Assembly (NCBI GenBank): GCA_030068145.1
Contig: JAPJBO010000852.1
Span: 35,199 to 99,198, forward strand
DNA: 64,000 bases
Direction: 5' to 3'
Origin: Diplonema papillatum
Taxonomy: Eukaryota > Euglenozoa > Diplonemea > Diplonemida > Diplonemidae
Part shown: positions 9,456 to 20,230 of the stretch, piece by piece
Layout: each line of letters opens with the position of its first letter
How positions within the stretch are numbered: position 1 is the first letter of the stretch
Notes under the pieces: generated by a model
Databases searched by the model: none
What the model saw: only the letters and a program-made list of their open reading frames with translations
What the model was told of the DNA's origin: nothing
Translations under genes and position numbers: made by a program

Positions 9456-10060
9456 TGTATTGGGCGCCTGGGCAGGTCGTTTTCCCATGATTTCGCAGGA
9501 CTCTGTTCATGTCATCACGGAGCTTGCCGGGGACGACAGGATAGTCTGGTACGACGACTGTCGGTGGCTGTCCGGATGCGCTTCGCGCTGTGCGCAACCG
9601 AGTCCTGCAGCGTGCCCGTATGGTGCGCATGATGTCAAGGACGAGTAGTCTGTCCTCGAGCAAAGACGAGAAGTCTGTCCTCGCGGCGAAGACGTACCGG
9701 CTGAAGCAAGGGTGGGTGCAGAAGCCGCACCTCCTCTTTTGCTCGGTCGATTTGACGCAAGTGACTCTGTGCGGCGTCTGGAAGTCGTCGAGACCGCCAT
9801 TTGAGCGTGGCCGGTATGGGGCACACTGCTCTGCAGGGTGAGCCCAGTGCTTGCGGATGGTGACCCTGGCGCACCAGGTCCTGACCGGTTCCCTGGGCTG
9901 GGAGTTGCTAGTCCGCGTGACGATATCTTTCCGTTCCTGCGGGGGTGAGACGGCGTCTATCAGCCAACGGTGGCACTTCAGCCATTGGTGCTGCACACGG
10001 CAACCCTATGTCCACTGTGCTCTGCGGAGTTTACTTCGCAGATTGCCACCGTAAAAAGAA
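9456..10060 (+). pseudogene. Inverted RT-RNase H fragment, copy 1
   Basis: On the plus strand, frames broken by several shifts match retroelement 2: AQDS/SQDS-type sequence, RIVWYDD (about 9537-9560), AAKTYRLKQGW (about 9684-9716) and LAHQVLTGSLGWE (about 9862-9900). It is joined head-to-head to retroelement 2 (minus strand) at about 9455. The same fragment occurs in the second duplicated segment (21742-22346). Confidence 0.75.
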
Positions 10061-11244
10061 GACAAGTCAGTGTCCTGTCTGCAGACACTCAGGTTCTGCG
10101 CTGATGATGGTCAGCCTTATGTGTCCGTGGCTTAAGGACAGAAACACGGCGCAGACGGGACCAGTGCGGTGTTGAGCAAATACCCATTCCAAGCACGTTC
10201 TTGCAACCCACCCCCCCCGCCGCCGCGCGGTCCTGGCACGTGATGGTGCGTTTTGGCATGGTTCATCATTGCTGGCTTGGCAGCCCTGAGAAGCCCCCAT
10301 GGACACGCGCCGAACACCAGAAAGGTCCAAATACCACCCCAGGCCCTGGGCCGACCTCAGGGACCTCAGGAACCCCAGGGAAGGGAACACTTACAAAATC
10401 ACGAAGAATACATCCAAATTCACTAAGAATACATTAACTAGCAAAACACTAAACATACACACAAAATCACTAAGATACGTCGTCTTGTTGCGTTAGTGGG
10501 GAGTCATTTGCAAGCAAATGAGTACCACACTAAGATACAAGCGGGATCACTAGATACAGACGCAAAAATACAGGAAATACAAGCGAACACACAAGTAAAC
10601 TAAGAAAGCAACCCATTTCCAGGTAAATTCATGAAAGAATAGATAAACCCTCACCTTATCTCGTGCCCCGGTTGTCCGGAGCCGTGCACTGCATGTGTTC
10701 CGGTAGGACATTCTTTTGCAAGGCTGACACAACGAATGCGAGACTTCTGCAAGCTCACAAGGGATGAGTACGAGGCGTTGGAAGGCGAATGAGATGGGAC
10801 AGTTTTCCTGTAGGCGTGGGGGGGATATGGTTGCAAAAAGGGGCGCGAGGGTTGGCAAGGGGACTGTGTGTGGAGGGTGCAATGGAAACACATGGCATTT
10901 GAGTTGCTCCCTCACGCAATCACCACGTGCTAGAAGCCTAGCACTCCCGCGATGCGCATTTCTGGAAGAAAGAACAGTCGGGGACTCGGAAGTCCACCTG
11001 CAGAAGAATACGAAGGTATCCAGGATCTACACCAACCCGACCCCTACGTCGTCAGGAGCAAACCCTGCAAGAAAGCTCCAGTATGACTCGAGGTGAGCCC
11101 AGGCGGGCGACCCACACACACTGTCATTAATGAACGACTGTGCTGAAGAAAGTTCCAGTGCGCGCTGCAAGCACACACCTGCCCGACGATACTGGTAATG
11201 GTGAGGAAAATACTCTGTCCGTCCGAAGAATGATCCTTTGTGCT
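10061..11244. other. No recognisable gene
   Basis: No recognisable protein. It includes a C-run near 10209, short ATACA/AAAC-rich repeats (10390-10480), and a near-palindrome 'catttgcaagcaaatg' at 10505-10520, part of a small dispersed repeat also at 19751, 22791 and 63065. Confidence 0.5.
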
Positions 11245-11613
11245 GGCCAAGCCTTCTGAGATGAGAACACCGCCGGCAGTGCTGCAGACGGCACCCAGCA
11301 GCCCGCTGAGCTGCAAGACCGCAAAGGGAAGGGGCTGGAATGCCTCCAGTCTACAGTACAGGCTTTTTAGGGACTTCTGCGTACAATCTTAGCTGTTCAG
11401 CGAGCATTCTTGGTGGTTCCACTTGTATTAGTGTATTTTTAGTGTTTCCGCTGGCATTTTTCGTGTCCCTGGATATATTATCAGCGATTTTCGAAGTCCG
11501 CGGCTCCCGCCCCCGCGTCCGTCCTTGCGGAAAGGGGGCCAATTTATGTTACCTGGCAGTTCCCGCAACGGTTTTGCGACACATCTCTTCACAGCAGTAA
11601 ACATTGTTACTTT
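11245..11613 (+). repeat. Dispersed repeat C, copy 2
   Basis: Closely similar to 5235-5600 and identical or nearly so to 23531-23899. Just downstream comes the truncated oxidoreductase 5' fragment. Confidence 0.7.
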
Positions 11614-11744
11614 TCGACGTGCCTTTGCGCTAGAGGCTCAGAGTCCGACTGGTTCTGACTTTTTCGACAGTCGAAAGCATATTGGTACCCCCGAAAACCG
11701 AAGTAACGCAGTACGCAAGAACTCCGCACGAACTACGCCGACAG

Positions 11745-11977
11745 ACCACAGAGTTGCACTCTCCACGTGGAGGACGGGAGGGCATGGCCACGGCGGTTCC
11801 TCGTACCCGTACACCCTGCCGGGCGACCGGCTGTGGCCGAAGGTGCGCCATTGGGCGAAGCTGGAAGCGCGGCTGGAGGGCAGCCTCGCGGTGCGGGGCA
11901 GCCAAAGGTACAACCTGACCGAGCTCTACCAAGACGGCATTTTTTACCGCCGGAACGGCCGCAGCCGGCGGCCATAT
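11745..11977 (+). pseudogene. Truncated 5' fragment of the FAD oxidoreductase gene
   Basis: Encodes the stretch from about residue 12 to 85 of the neighbouring oxidoreductase (STWRTGGHGHGGSSYPYTL, RLWPKVRHWAKLEARLEG, YNLTELYQDGIF). It ends at 'gccggcggccat', after which unrelated sequence follows ('gttgacactgtttctt'). The same break point and following sequence occur at 31265 and 37640. No start codon of its own is evident, so it is a non-functional partial copy lying about 200 bp upstream of the intact gene. Confidence 0.8.
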
Positions 11978-12177
11978 GGCCAACTGCTCTCCGTGTTGAC
12001 ACTGTTTCTTATGGAAATTTGCCAAAAGACAAAAAATTACTCAAATAAACGCTGAAAAGTTCTCAATCGAGAATTCCGCTCCCAAACACATGTCGGGCCG
12101 TCACATCAAACATACCAGGCAACCAACCCAAGCAGATTCCAAAGAACCGCAAGTAAAGCAGCAACAACAACAACAAC

Positions 12178-13797
12178 ATGATGCTGCAAGCGGTCTTGCT
12201 GAGCGCCGTTGCACTCTCCACGTGGGGGACGGGAGGGCATGGCAACGGCGGTTCCTCGTACCCGTACACCCTGCCGGGTGATCGGCGGTGGCCGAAGCTG
12301 CGCCATTGGGCAAAGCTGGAAGCGCGGCTGGAGGGCAACCTCGCAGTGCGGGGCAGCCAAGGGTACAACCTGACCGAGCTCTACCAAGACGGCATTTTTA
12401 ACCGCCGGAACGGCGAGCCGCAGCCGGCGGCCATCGCGGTGCCGAATGGCGCGGACGACGTGCGGAGGCTGGTCCTGTTCGGGCGCAGACACCAGCTCCG
12501 CGTCGCCGTGTACAACAGGGGGCACATGAGCGACGTCAGGAACACCGCGGACAACAGCTTGTTGATCCACATCGCGGGGATGAAGGGCGTCTCGGTGGAC
12601 ATGGACGAGCTCACCGTCACCGTCGAAGGCGGCGCGTCCTTCAACGAACTGGTCCCCGCTGTCGACGCTGCGTCCAACGGCACGTACGTGGCCCTGTCGG
12701 GCAGCGTCGGGACCATAGGCGTCTGGGGCTGGGCGGTGGCTGGCGGGTTCGGGCCGTTGACGCAGATGTACGGTTTCGGGGTCGATGCGATCGTCAGCGC
12801 GACGGTGGTGACGGCGGAGGGTGCTGTCGTGACGGCGACCGCCGACAACGAGCACAAGGACCTGCTGTACGCGATCAGAGGCGGCGCGAGTACCTCGTTC
12901 GGCATCGGCGTCTCGCTGACCATGCGGCTCTTCCCGAACCCCGGTCCGGCGATGTCCGTCTTCGTCGGCACGTTCCCGGTGGTGACGCCCGCGATCACCG
13001 AGGGGTACGCGGCGGCTCTGAAGACAGCCCCGCACGGGGCGATCCTCTACTACCTGATCGCCAACCCTGGGACCCTCCGCATCAACGCGTTCTGCTTCGG
13101 CAGCTCGTGCCCGCGGTTCATGGCGGCCGTGAACGCGATCCCCGGGTGCACCTCGTGCATCAACTTCCCGTCGACGTTTCCCCTCGGGTTCCTGGGCATG
13201 TTCAGCGGCGCGTCGATGGAGCGGTACAGCCAGTGGACCATGGGCGGCGCGAAGCTTGCGGATGTAGTCCCGCTTTTGACCGACGTGGCTGCGTGGGTCG
13301 AGCAGCCAGAGGAAGTTGCGATGAAGAAGGACTGCTGGGGCGGCGGGTACCTCGGTGGGATGTCGTCGTTCTTCGACCCGGAAGGTTGCAGCACGGCGAT
13401 CTCGCCGGGTATGCGCGCGTCGCGCCTGTACCTTGTGTGTCTAACGTCGTGGGATGAATCGCTGGACGCCGCCGGCCGACAGAAGGCTGTCGATACTGTG
13501 ACGACGTTCGAAGACGAAAAAATGCGGCCGCGAAGCCCGAGCGAGTGGGTCTACTGGAACGAGGCCCACCACGAGTTCTTAGGCGACTCTTGGAAGGTCC
13601 GGTACTGGGGGAGCATGGAGACCTACAACAAGCTCCTCCGCATCAAGCTGCGTTACGACCCTACCAACTTCCTGACGTGCTACCACTGCGTCGGTTGGGA
13701 CTACGAGCGGAGCGTGGCCGACGTCGACCCCAACCTGTGCCCTTCAACCAACTGCAGCTGCTCGAACAACCCCACGGGCGAGTGCTCTACCTTCTAG
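12178..13797 (+). CDS. Secreted FAD-linked oxidoreductase (BBE-like), copy 1
   Basis: A 539-residue intronless protein. Residues 1-20 form a probable signal peptide (MLQAVLLSAVALSTWG), so it is likely secreted or lumenal. The PCMH-type FAD domain runs about 80-255: AAIAVPNGADDVRRLV, then RGHMSDV with His 116 at the usual flavin-linking position, SGSVGTIGVWGWAVAGGFG, and FGIGVSLTMRLFP. The berberine-bridge C-terminal module is YWNEAH...W...YWGS...L..IKLRYDPTNF (459-498). Family members oxidise alcohols, sugars or alkaloids using O2; the substrate here is unknown. The Cys that forms the second flavin bond in bicovalent members is Val 177. The Cys-rich tail (CPSTNCSCSNN) is unusual. The start follows (CAA)n and is a double ATG, with A at -3. 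It differs from copies 2 and 3 by Asn 53 instead of Ser. Confidence 0.92.
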   Translation: MMLQAVLLSAVALSTWGTGGHGNGGSSYPYTLPGDRRWPKLRHWAKLEARLEGNLAVRGSQGYNLTELYQDGIFNRRNGEPQPAAIAVPNGADDVRRLVLFGRRHQLRVAVYNRGHMSDVRNTADNSLLIHIAGMKGVSVDMDELTVTVEGGASFNELVPAVDAASNGTYVALSGSVGTIGVWGWAVAGGFGPLTQMYGFGVDAIVSATVVTAEGAVVTATADNEHKDLLYAIRGGASTSFGIGVSLTMRLFPNPGPAMSVFVGTFPVVTPAITEGYAAALKTAPHGAILYYLIANPGTLRINAFCFGSSCPRFMAAVNAIPGCTSCINFPSTFPLGFLGMFSGASMERYSQWTMGGAKLADVVPLLTDVAAWVEQPEEVAMKKDCWGGGYLGGMSSFFDPEGCSTAISPGMRASRLYLVCLTSWDESLDAAGRQKAVDTVTTFEDEKMRPRSPSEWVYWNEAHHEFLGDSWKVRYWGSMETYNKLLRIKLRYDPTNFLTCYHCVGWDYERSVADVDPNLCPSTNCSCSNNPTGECSTF

Positions 13798-15180
13798 TCA
13801 ACACCGAAAAATACTCGAGGGACGGCCTTGTGCTTACCTCGAAGGAGGCTAGAGGGGGAGAAACAATACAACTAAACTAAAAGACCCACTTTGCGCTTAC
13901 ACCCGCCACTGAACCCAGATTCACTTGTGTTTCGTGTACAGCACATTACCGTCACTGCTGCTGTGCGCTCGGATTGGCGCCGCTCAAGCGGCCACCTTAA
14001 GTCACTCGTTTGTTTGTAAAGACTGGACGACACATACTACTACTAGTGCAGTCCATCGTCACAGATTGTTGCTGCATATCGGTGTAAGCGGAGAACGAAT
14101 CGTGTTTGTATTGTATTTTCCCCTCTACCTCTATATTTCCTCCCTTCCATCCCCTCCCCGTGGTACCAAACGTGGATACCAGTTTTTCCCGCTCGATCGA
14201 ATAATGACCTTCAGCACCCCCAAATACGCCCAGCCTGGTCCAAAACTGTGGTTTAACGTGCAGAAGAGTGCGTAATAATATTTTCCCAGCCTGAAACATG
14301 GCTGACTCAGTGTAACCAAATCCCACTCAGGCGGAATCTTCTTTTTTGGCAGGGTTTGGTGCGGGTTTGTTTCAGTAGGCTTCGGGGCGGGCTTGTTTTG
14401 TGCAGGTTTTGGAGCGGGTTTCCCCCCCTGTGGTATGCGTATGCAGTTTTGAAAATATATATATATATACATACGGCTGCATACGTATGCATATGTGGGG
14501 CTGTGTGAGGCCAGCCCGGCCTTCTGGCTGCTGCACGACGGGCCTATGAGTGTACGCGGTTGAGTCCAGCCCCAGAAGCTGGAGCTGAAAATCCGCGGTT
14601 GACCAGTACATGATGCTGGCGGTTTGGGGATCGGCGACCGCGACTCAATTAAGGTGCGGTCCACAGCGTCGCCACGTGAAGACCCCTCCATGACACCCAC
14701 CACCGGCCAACGGGACACAGACAAAGAAAAAGAAAAGAAACGCGAACCCAAACAACTTCCGCCGGTGCAGTAAGCCTGCCTAAATAAATCAACTCGGGTG
14801 GGCAAGTCTGACTGCTGTCGTCGGAAAAAAATATATATAAAGTATATCGTCGACCGCACAAAAGTTCACTCTAAAAGAAGGGTTGATCGTCGGCAACACA
14901 AGAAAACGAAGCGCAAACAGAGTAAAAGAGAAGGCCGTTAACGGCTGACACTATACATATTCCTTTTACGGAAGCGCGTCTTTCAAAGATTTTTGACAAA
15001 CAAAAAGAACGCTAGAAAATGGATTTTCAAGCGAACTTTAACCCTAATGAACATCTGAACGTCTGATGAACGAATGAACGTGCTGCAAACTGATTCATCC
15101 CGTTTCGGGACCGATGATAGTATGAACCAATTAGCCAATACCCCCCTGCAAGCGACCTGAGCTCGATAACGCGAAGACAT
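13798..15180. other. 3' flank of oxidoreductase copy 1, no gene recognised
   Basis: Noncoding by appearance. It has an (AT)n tract at about 14456-14469 whose length differs from the equivalent in copy 2, and an A/T-rich stretch at 14825-14845. No recognisable RNA or protein. Confidence 0.5.
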
Positions 15181-15937
15181 GACACAGTGCGCTCTAGGAG
15201 GTAGTCACGAAAGAGAGCCGATGCAGACTATCGCCACAGATTCTTTGCATTCCGACTCGCTTACATTCCACGAGGCTCTACAACATTCGATCGGGCAGGA
15301 GGGAATTGGCTCAGTCCAAGAAAAAACCGTCGGAGAAAAGACCTGCCAAACGGAATCAAAAACAGCCGTCCGGCGGGCTACTTTGACACTTGCTGTTCCA
15401 AATAGGGTGGGCTTATTGCTGATACTCGCTGTCTCTCAGGGAAGAGGAGCTCGTCACTCGCACGACCGTGAATTGTTGATGCAGGTGCCTGCTCGTTCTT
15501 ACGTCAAGCTGAATTATCAGAACGGAAGTGAAACCGCCACGGTTTGCGGTGGCGAGCTTCTCATTGCCTCCAATCCTTTCAATGCGGAGCGGGCATGCGC
15601 CCCCGCTCCTCGTCTTGGAGGTTTCGGGACAAACCCGATCCATTTATTTCTTGAAAGTACGCTAATACTGCAGGGAATAGTTGACTAAACCTCTTGAGTT
15701 TGTGATATTCACGGTTCGGGGAGTCGGGAGATTTTAAAAAGCCAAAAAAAAACAGGAACGACCCCGTTCGTGAGAAAAAGCGAAGAATAAGAACACTTTC
15801 TTGTTCGAATACGATTTCCGTCTGTTCCGGCAGTATCAACCTGCGTGACCTGGAGGGATAGAATTTAAATCCAAATTGGTGTTTCTGAACCGAGTCGTGC
15901 AACATGCGCGCGCAACCGAATCAACATACTTTGCATC
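15181..15937. other. 3' flank continued, with dispersed repeat D (reverse)
   Basis: 15203-15252 is dispersed repeat D in reverse. A frame at 15179-15688 is conserved with the two other copies (27478 and about 40270), but small indels break it, so I do not call it a gene. About 21 bp present in copies 2 and 3 ('gatgatgcggacagcgag') is missing here near 15470. Confidence 0.45.
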
Positions 15938-16600
15938 CTGGCAGAGTCTGGCTGAGTCTCGCCAGAGTCCAGCCTGAGTCTGGGCTACTCAGGCAGACTC
16001 AGGCAAACTCAGGCTGGACAGTATATATATTAGTGTCCGGGTCACTTCATTGGGGCAGTGAGGGCCAAGAATCACAATCACAATTGCAATCACAAGGATT
16101 AAACCCCAGCCACCTGGAAGGGCTAGTGATCTGGTGCTTTGGGCACCACCTCAAGAACCACATCACACAGCCGTTGAGCACGACATACCCAGGTGCAACA
16201 CAACTTGTAAAGCTTACAGCGTTAGGTATAGGTAATTACCTATACTCAACGAACCGCGATTTTTGCGGTTCAGCGTTAAGTATAGGTAATCGCCTGCACT
16301 AGACCAGCTTTAGGGTCCAATTTCAGGTGTTCAAGTTTTGTTTGCAACACTCAAATTCTGTCTGGTCAGGAGCACTTTAAATTTCAGTGCGTGGGGTCCC
16401 AATTTGTTGTCTGGTACACCATGCACATCTGCAAGCTGCCAGAGCCTCAGTGACCAACCACTGAAGTGACCAGGTGCAGTAGTTCAGTACTAGTACCGTA
16501 GTTCAACAGTGCAGCCCCCCCAGCCTCGATACTAGTCTGAGTGTTTCTTCCCGGAGGGGAGTATTTCTCGCCAGGCTCAGCCAGGATGCAAAGCATGAAT
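15938..16600. repeat. Dispersed repeat E, copy 1 (with short palindromes)
   Basis: Begins with reiterated 'gactcaggc' or 'gagtctgg' motifs. It contains a conserved stretch around 'gggctagtgatctggtgc', the 18-bp perfect palindrome TATAGGTAATTACCTATA (16227-16244) and a GAACCGC/GCGGTTC stem (16251-16271). It ends near 'ccaggatgcaaagcatg'. Copies: about 28255-28890 in the duplication and 30335-31050 as an independent, more diverged copy. Confidence 0.65.
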
Positions 16601-16721
16601 CAACTTCCGCTTTTTTTGCCGTCCCATCTCCACCCGCTACTTGCGAGCGCCGAGGCGTTCGGGAAGCAGAAGCGGAGCTGCCAGCTATTTGTTCACCGAG
16701 AGAAATAGCTAATTATTCACC

Positions 16722-16842
16722 GAGAGAAAAGTTGGTTTCTTGCACGAGGGTTTTCCAGATTGCCACGAGAGCCCGTAGGGCTCAAGTGGCAAACTGGAAA
16801 ACCCGAGTGCAAGAAAACAACTTTCTCGAGATAAGAAGATAG
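16722..16842. repeat. Long imperfect hairpin, copy 1
   Basis: About 50-bp arms around a short loop near 'gagcccgtagggctc'. The left arm includes 'gttggtttcttgcac' and 'gggttttccag'; the right arm includes 'ctggaaaaccc' and 'gtgcaagaaa'. Copy 2 lies at about 29018-29138. It could be a miniature inverted-repeat element or a small-RNA precursor. Confidence 0.75.
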
Positions 16843-17622
16843 CTTTACTGCAGGGGCAACTTACTTTTCTGCAGCACAGCAGGTTCTCATCATGCGGAGT
16901 TCGGTGCAAACACAACAGGTCAAAAGTCCTGAGTGAGAGCAACTAGTCGAGTCTTTTCCCGAGCGTTTTCCAGATTTTGCAATGCCTTCGGGTCGTGCGA
17001 AAGTTTTGAATCTCGAGTGACTTTTTCCTCCATTATTGCACGGGAATAAATAGCTTTTTCTGCATCACAAGTGAGCTACACGGCCAGCCAACCCTGTGTC
17101 GACAACGCCCGGGCATGCTTCTGTTGTGTACAACTTCACAGTCGGTGCAGTTCTTGAGTAGCAACCTCCTGCTTCCTGGCCGTTAGCCTTAGTTTTCTCC
17201 CCCCCTCAGGTGACACCACTTTGTCTTCAGCCCTACTTCAACTCTCTTCGCATTGTCGCTCTTATCACTTCTCCGTCGGCGTCCTAGGTTGGCGGGCCCG
17301 GCGGGTTGGCGGGAGCATAGTCTGGCATATAATGCTCTCATAGATGTAAATTCTTCGCGGATGTCCCCAACCAGAAAGGGAAAGCACGCAAAGCGGCTGC
17401 GCGAAGACGATGATACGAGTGGGTGCAAGCCCCCGGAAATACGACTCGGCGTGTGCGAAGAGGTAGCCACCCGCAACGAATGCGGACCATCGCCGCGGAT
17501 ACCCTCCGCGTTCATATTCTCGAAGGTTCACGACCTACGAGGAGGAGTTGGAGCTCAGAAGCCCGGTGTCTGCAAGCGTTCAAGGATCGCGCGACCGCCA
17601 GCGGCGGTCGAAAGCTGGCTGC
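16843..17622 (+). other. Possible small basic protein frame, otherwise unrecognised
   Basis: A frame running from about 17253, with an internal Met at 17359 (MSPTRKGKHAKRLREDDD), is also open in the duplicate copy (about 29650), where it has a 9-bp in-frame deletion. It contains a nuclear-signal-like KGKHAKRLR and no known domain. Several of the base differences between copies change amino acids, so selection on protein is not evident. Weak evidence of coding. Confidence 0.2.
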
Positions 17623-17624
17623 AC

Positions 17625-17745
17625 GGTGGACCGGTCATGGTCATGACCGCATGTTTGACCGGTCAGTTTCTGACCGGTCAGCTGAGAAAGGTATGCGGTC
17701 ATTGACCGCATACCTTGCGGTCAATGACCGCAGCCTGTGGTAAGC
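17625..17745. repeat. Cluster of GACCGGTC-type palindromes
   Basis: Within 120 bp are two GACCGGTCA/TGACCGGTC palindromes, the inverted repeat GGTATGCGGTCA/TGACCGCATACC, and TGCGGTCAATGACCGCA. It lies exactly where the first duplicated segment ends and is absent from the second copy. It could be a DNA-binding cluster or an element end. Confidence 0.7.
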
Positions 17746-18845
17746 CGCAAGGGATTCCTGCCTTTTTGGGTTGAAAGTTCACCTGGTAAACGTGCTTCTG
17801 CGTTTCGGGGGTCAGAAACGCTGGTTGGAGAAAAGGTATGTTGGGTGTCATGTACATGAGACCACAATCACACGGTGCGCTCCAGCACCGGGTGAACTGT
17901 GCAGTCCATTAGAGGGTGTCACACCTGCACCTCGATAGTGTAGATGGCTTCGAAGTTGTAGACGTTGGAGTGCCGCGCGGTCTTGACCAGGGCCCTCGCC
18001 TGGCCGCTCGCGAGCGGAGGCCCCAATTTTTTTTGTTCACACGTCAAGAACCTTGTGCGCCTTGGACGCCCGCGTACTCGAGGTTCTAGGCAGCGCCAGA
18101 AACTGGCCCAGAATCTGCGGAGCAGCGCCGTGGTCACGGACGGCATCGAAGACCGGCCTGAACTCCTTCACGCCCGGCGGCTTCGCCCGCCGTGGGTCCG
18201 ACGACTCCTTCCCGAGGACAGCCATCATCCTACTCACGCTCTTTCATTCAGCGGGTCGTCGAGAACACACGCCGCCGCTTTGTTCTCCGCCAGCACGGAC
18301 GCCATGATGTTCAGGGACACCCCATCAGCCCCATTGTCGCCCATCAGCAACAGGCGACCACCGCCACCGTAGGGCCCGACGCCCAGGCCTCGACACTTGG
18401 GCCTGTTGTCGGTGGCTCTCGGAGCTGGCCTGGGGCTGGTCGGTGCCCGGGGCTCAGGCGAGTTCACTTTGGTCGTCAACGCTCTCGTCCCCCAAATCTT
18501 CATCGACAGGTGAAGATCGAAGCCAAAGGGGACCACGACCCCCTGCAGATAGCGCAGTACATGGCACAGCTTGGGTCCGGCGGCCATCACACAACTGCCA
18601 CCCGGACGGTGTTAACGAGTTTTCAGATTTTTCTGGACTCTGTGCCGTCGCCGAAGAACCTGGCAGATCACTGCCCGGGGAGCTTGGGTTCATCACCGCG
18701 CGACAGGTATCCGGGCTTGACGGTCTGCAGGTACGCCGGGCTACTGCAAACCCCCTCGAGTCGAAAGGGGCGCCCGTACAGCAACGTCGCCTGCCGTGGT
18801 TGCAACGGCTGGTGACTGGCGCCCGGAGAATGGCAGTGAAGCGAG
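17746..18845 (-). pseudogene. Fragments of an unknown element protein (family F)
   Basis: On the minus strand at about 18420-18590 a frame reads CHVLRYLQG then VVVPFGFDLHL. A related stretch on the minus strand at about 48235-48400 reads FLQYVVHGG then AVPFGFNAPRL. The shared VPFGF core and the surrounding spacing suggest two decayed copies of one protein. Frames to either side are short. I do not recognise the family. Confidence 0.35.
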
Positions 18846-18859
18846 GGGCCAATTACCAT

Positions 18860-19280
18860 TATAGACCATACTTCAAACTTTTGACCCAGTATAGACCACG
18901 ATTCAAACTTTTGACCCATTATAGACCACGATTCAAACTTTTGACCCATTATAGACCACGATTCAAACTTTTGACCCATTATAGACCACGATTCAAACTT
19001 TTGACCCATTATAGACCACGATTCAAACTTTTGACCCATTATAGACCACGATTCAAACTTTTGACCCATTATAGACCACGATTCAAACTTTTGACCCATT
19101 ATAGACCACGATTCAAACTTTTGACCCATTATAGACCACGATTCAAACTTTTGACCCATTATAGACCACGATTCAAACTTTTGACCCATTATAGACCACG
19201 ATTCAAACTTTTGACCCATTATAGACCACGATTCAAACTTTTGACCCATTATAGACCATAAGCCAAACTTATGTCCCATT
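18860..19280 (+). repeat. 30-bp tandem repeat array, left arm
   Basis: About 13 head-to-tail units of exactly 30 bp, nearly identical except for the two outermost units. Period counted from the recurrence of 'tatagacc' every 30 bases from 18860 to 19250. Confidence 0.95.
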
Positions 19281-19639
19281 CTATGCGTACAAGACAATGT
19301 CCAGCAATGCACAAACTTTTTAGCGTTTTTGTGGTTGTCAGCTGGGCCTCTTGACCTGAGGCCGTGACTTGCGTCAGATCCTGAGCCTCCCTCATGAGAG
19401 CCTAATAATAGAGGGGCTGCCAGGCTGGCACTCACTGCCAGACTGACCTGAGACGGCGGAGTCAGTGGTCCAGTAACTCAGTCAGTTGTCTCGCCAGACG
19501 CGGCCAGCGATGGCATCCGAGCCAGTTTCGGCGGTCGGTGATGAGCGTCTTCCCGGTCAAAAGCCCGAAGGCTGTCTTGTTGCGGACGGCTCTGATCAAA
19601 CTGCTTTCGCGCAGTTCCGCCTGTCACCCGGCCCTGTGT

Positions 19640-19776
19640 CCATCGTCTTGTTGCGTTGTGGTATTGTCCTTTGACGTGAGCCATGCCTCTCTCACCTTTA
19701 AGACACGGCTGTGCCACGCATTCGTCTTGTTCTTGTTGCTAGTGGGGAGTCATTTGCATGCAAATGAGGACCGCAC
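19640..19776 (+). repeat. Dispersed repeat B (partial) with a 16-bp palindrome
   Basis: 19640-19720 resembles 62285-62350 and the reverse complement of about 3470-3520 ('cctctc.caccttt..acacggctg'). Next to it, 19751-19766 is the perfect palindrome catttgcatgcaaatg, found again at 63065-63080 and with one mismatch at 10505 and 22791. Confidence 0.6.
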
Positions 19777-20230
19777 TTTGCCAGATTTTAGAAGTTAAAA
19801 AGGGTGCCTCGTTTTCGTCTGCAAATTCCCGGGCTGCAACTGCGATCAAGTTTTGGGCTACAGTTGAGCAAAAGAACGTGTCGCTCACTGTGTGGGAGCT
19901 GGGCCCGCTCAGCCCGGAAAGCCCAGCCTCTGCACGTGGCAGCCAGCGGGGCCGAGGCAGCAACGGAAGTCCGTGCACTTTCCACCTCAGCCTGCGAGTT
20001 GCAGAGTGGACGGCGATGCGTTAGAAGAGGTTGAGGTCATTGGGCACTCGTGCCATAGGGTGGTGGCGAAGCCAAAAGGCTCGACCATAGTTGTCGTCAC
20101 CAAGATGAAGGAGCTACTACGCGTAGTGGTGCAGCACAACCAGCAGTGACAGCTAACTCGGGCACTACACGACTCGCACTATAGATACGACTCGACGCGC
20201 AGACGAACAGTAAAGCGGCCCGCGTCGCAG

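Larger units (their letters stand above)
9456..17622. repeat. 8.2-kb segmental duplication, copy 1
   Basis: From 'tgtattgggcgcctg' (9456) to about 17622 this matches 21742 to about 29903 almost base for base. The offset is exactly 12286 up to about 14450, then drifts by small indels (a 12-bp insertion near 26867; about 21 bp missing here near 15470). It carries an inverted RT fragment, dispersed repeat C, a truncated oxidoreductase 5' end, the full oxidoreductase gene and several kilobases of 3' flank. The last 150 bp diverge more. Confidence 0.9.

Noticed and set aside
9439..9996. N-terminal 186 codons of the apparent 622-residue RT on the minus strand
   Set aside because: Antisense to an inverted RT fragment; not part of the protein.
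12106..13035. 309-residue minus-strand frame opposite the oxidoreductase (repeated at 24392 and 37799)
   Set aside because: Antisense shadow of a well-supported gene in GC-rich DNA; composition (His/Arg/Asp-rich) is typical of such shadows.
15179..15688. 169-codon frame conserved in the duplicated segment
   Set aside because: A 21-bp indel and other small changes alter the frame in the other two copies; no coding signature.
18860..19280. CRISPR-like array
   Set aside because: Units are contiguous 30-bp repeats without spacers; likewise the 77-bp array at 48701-49702.
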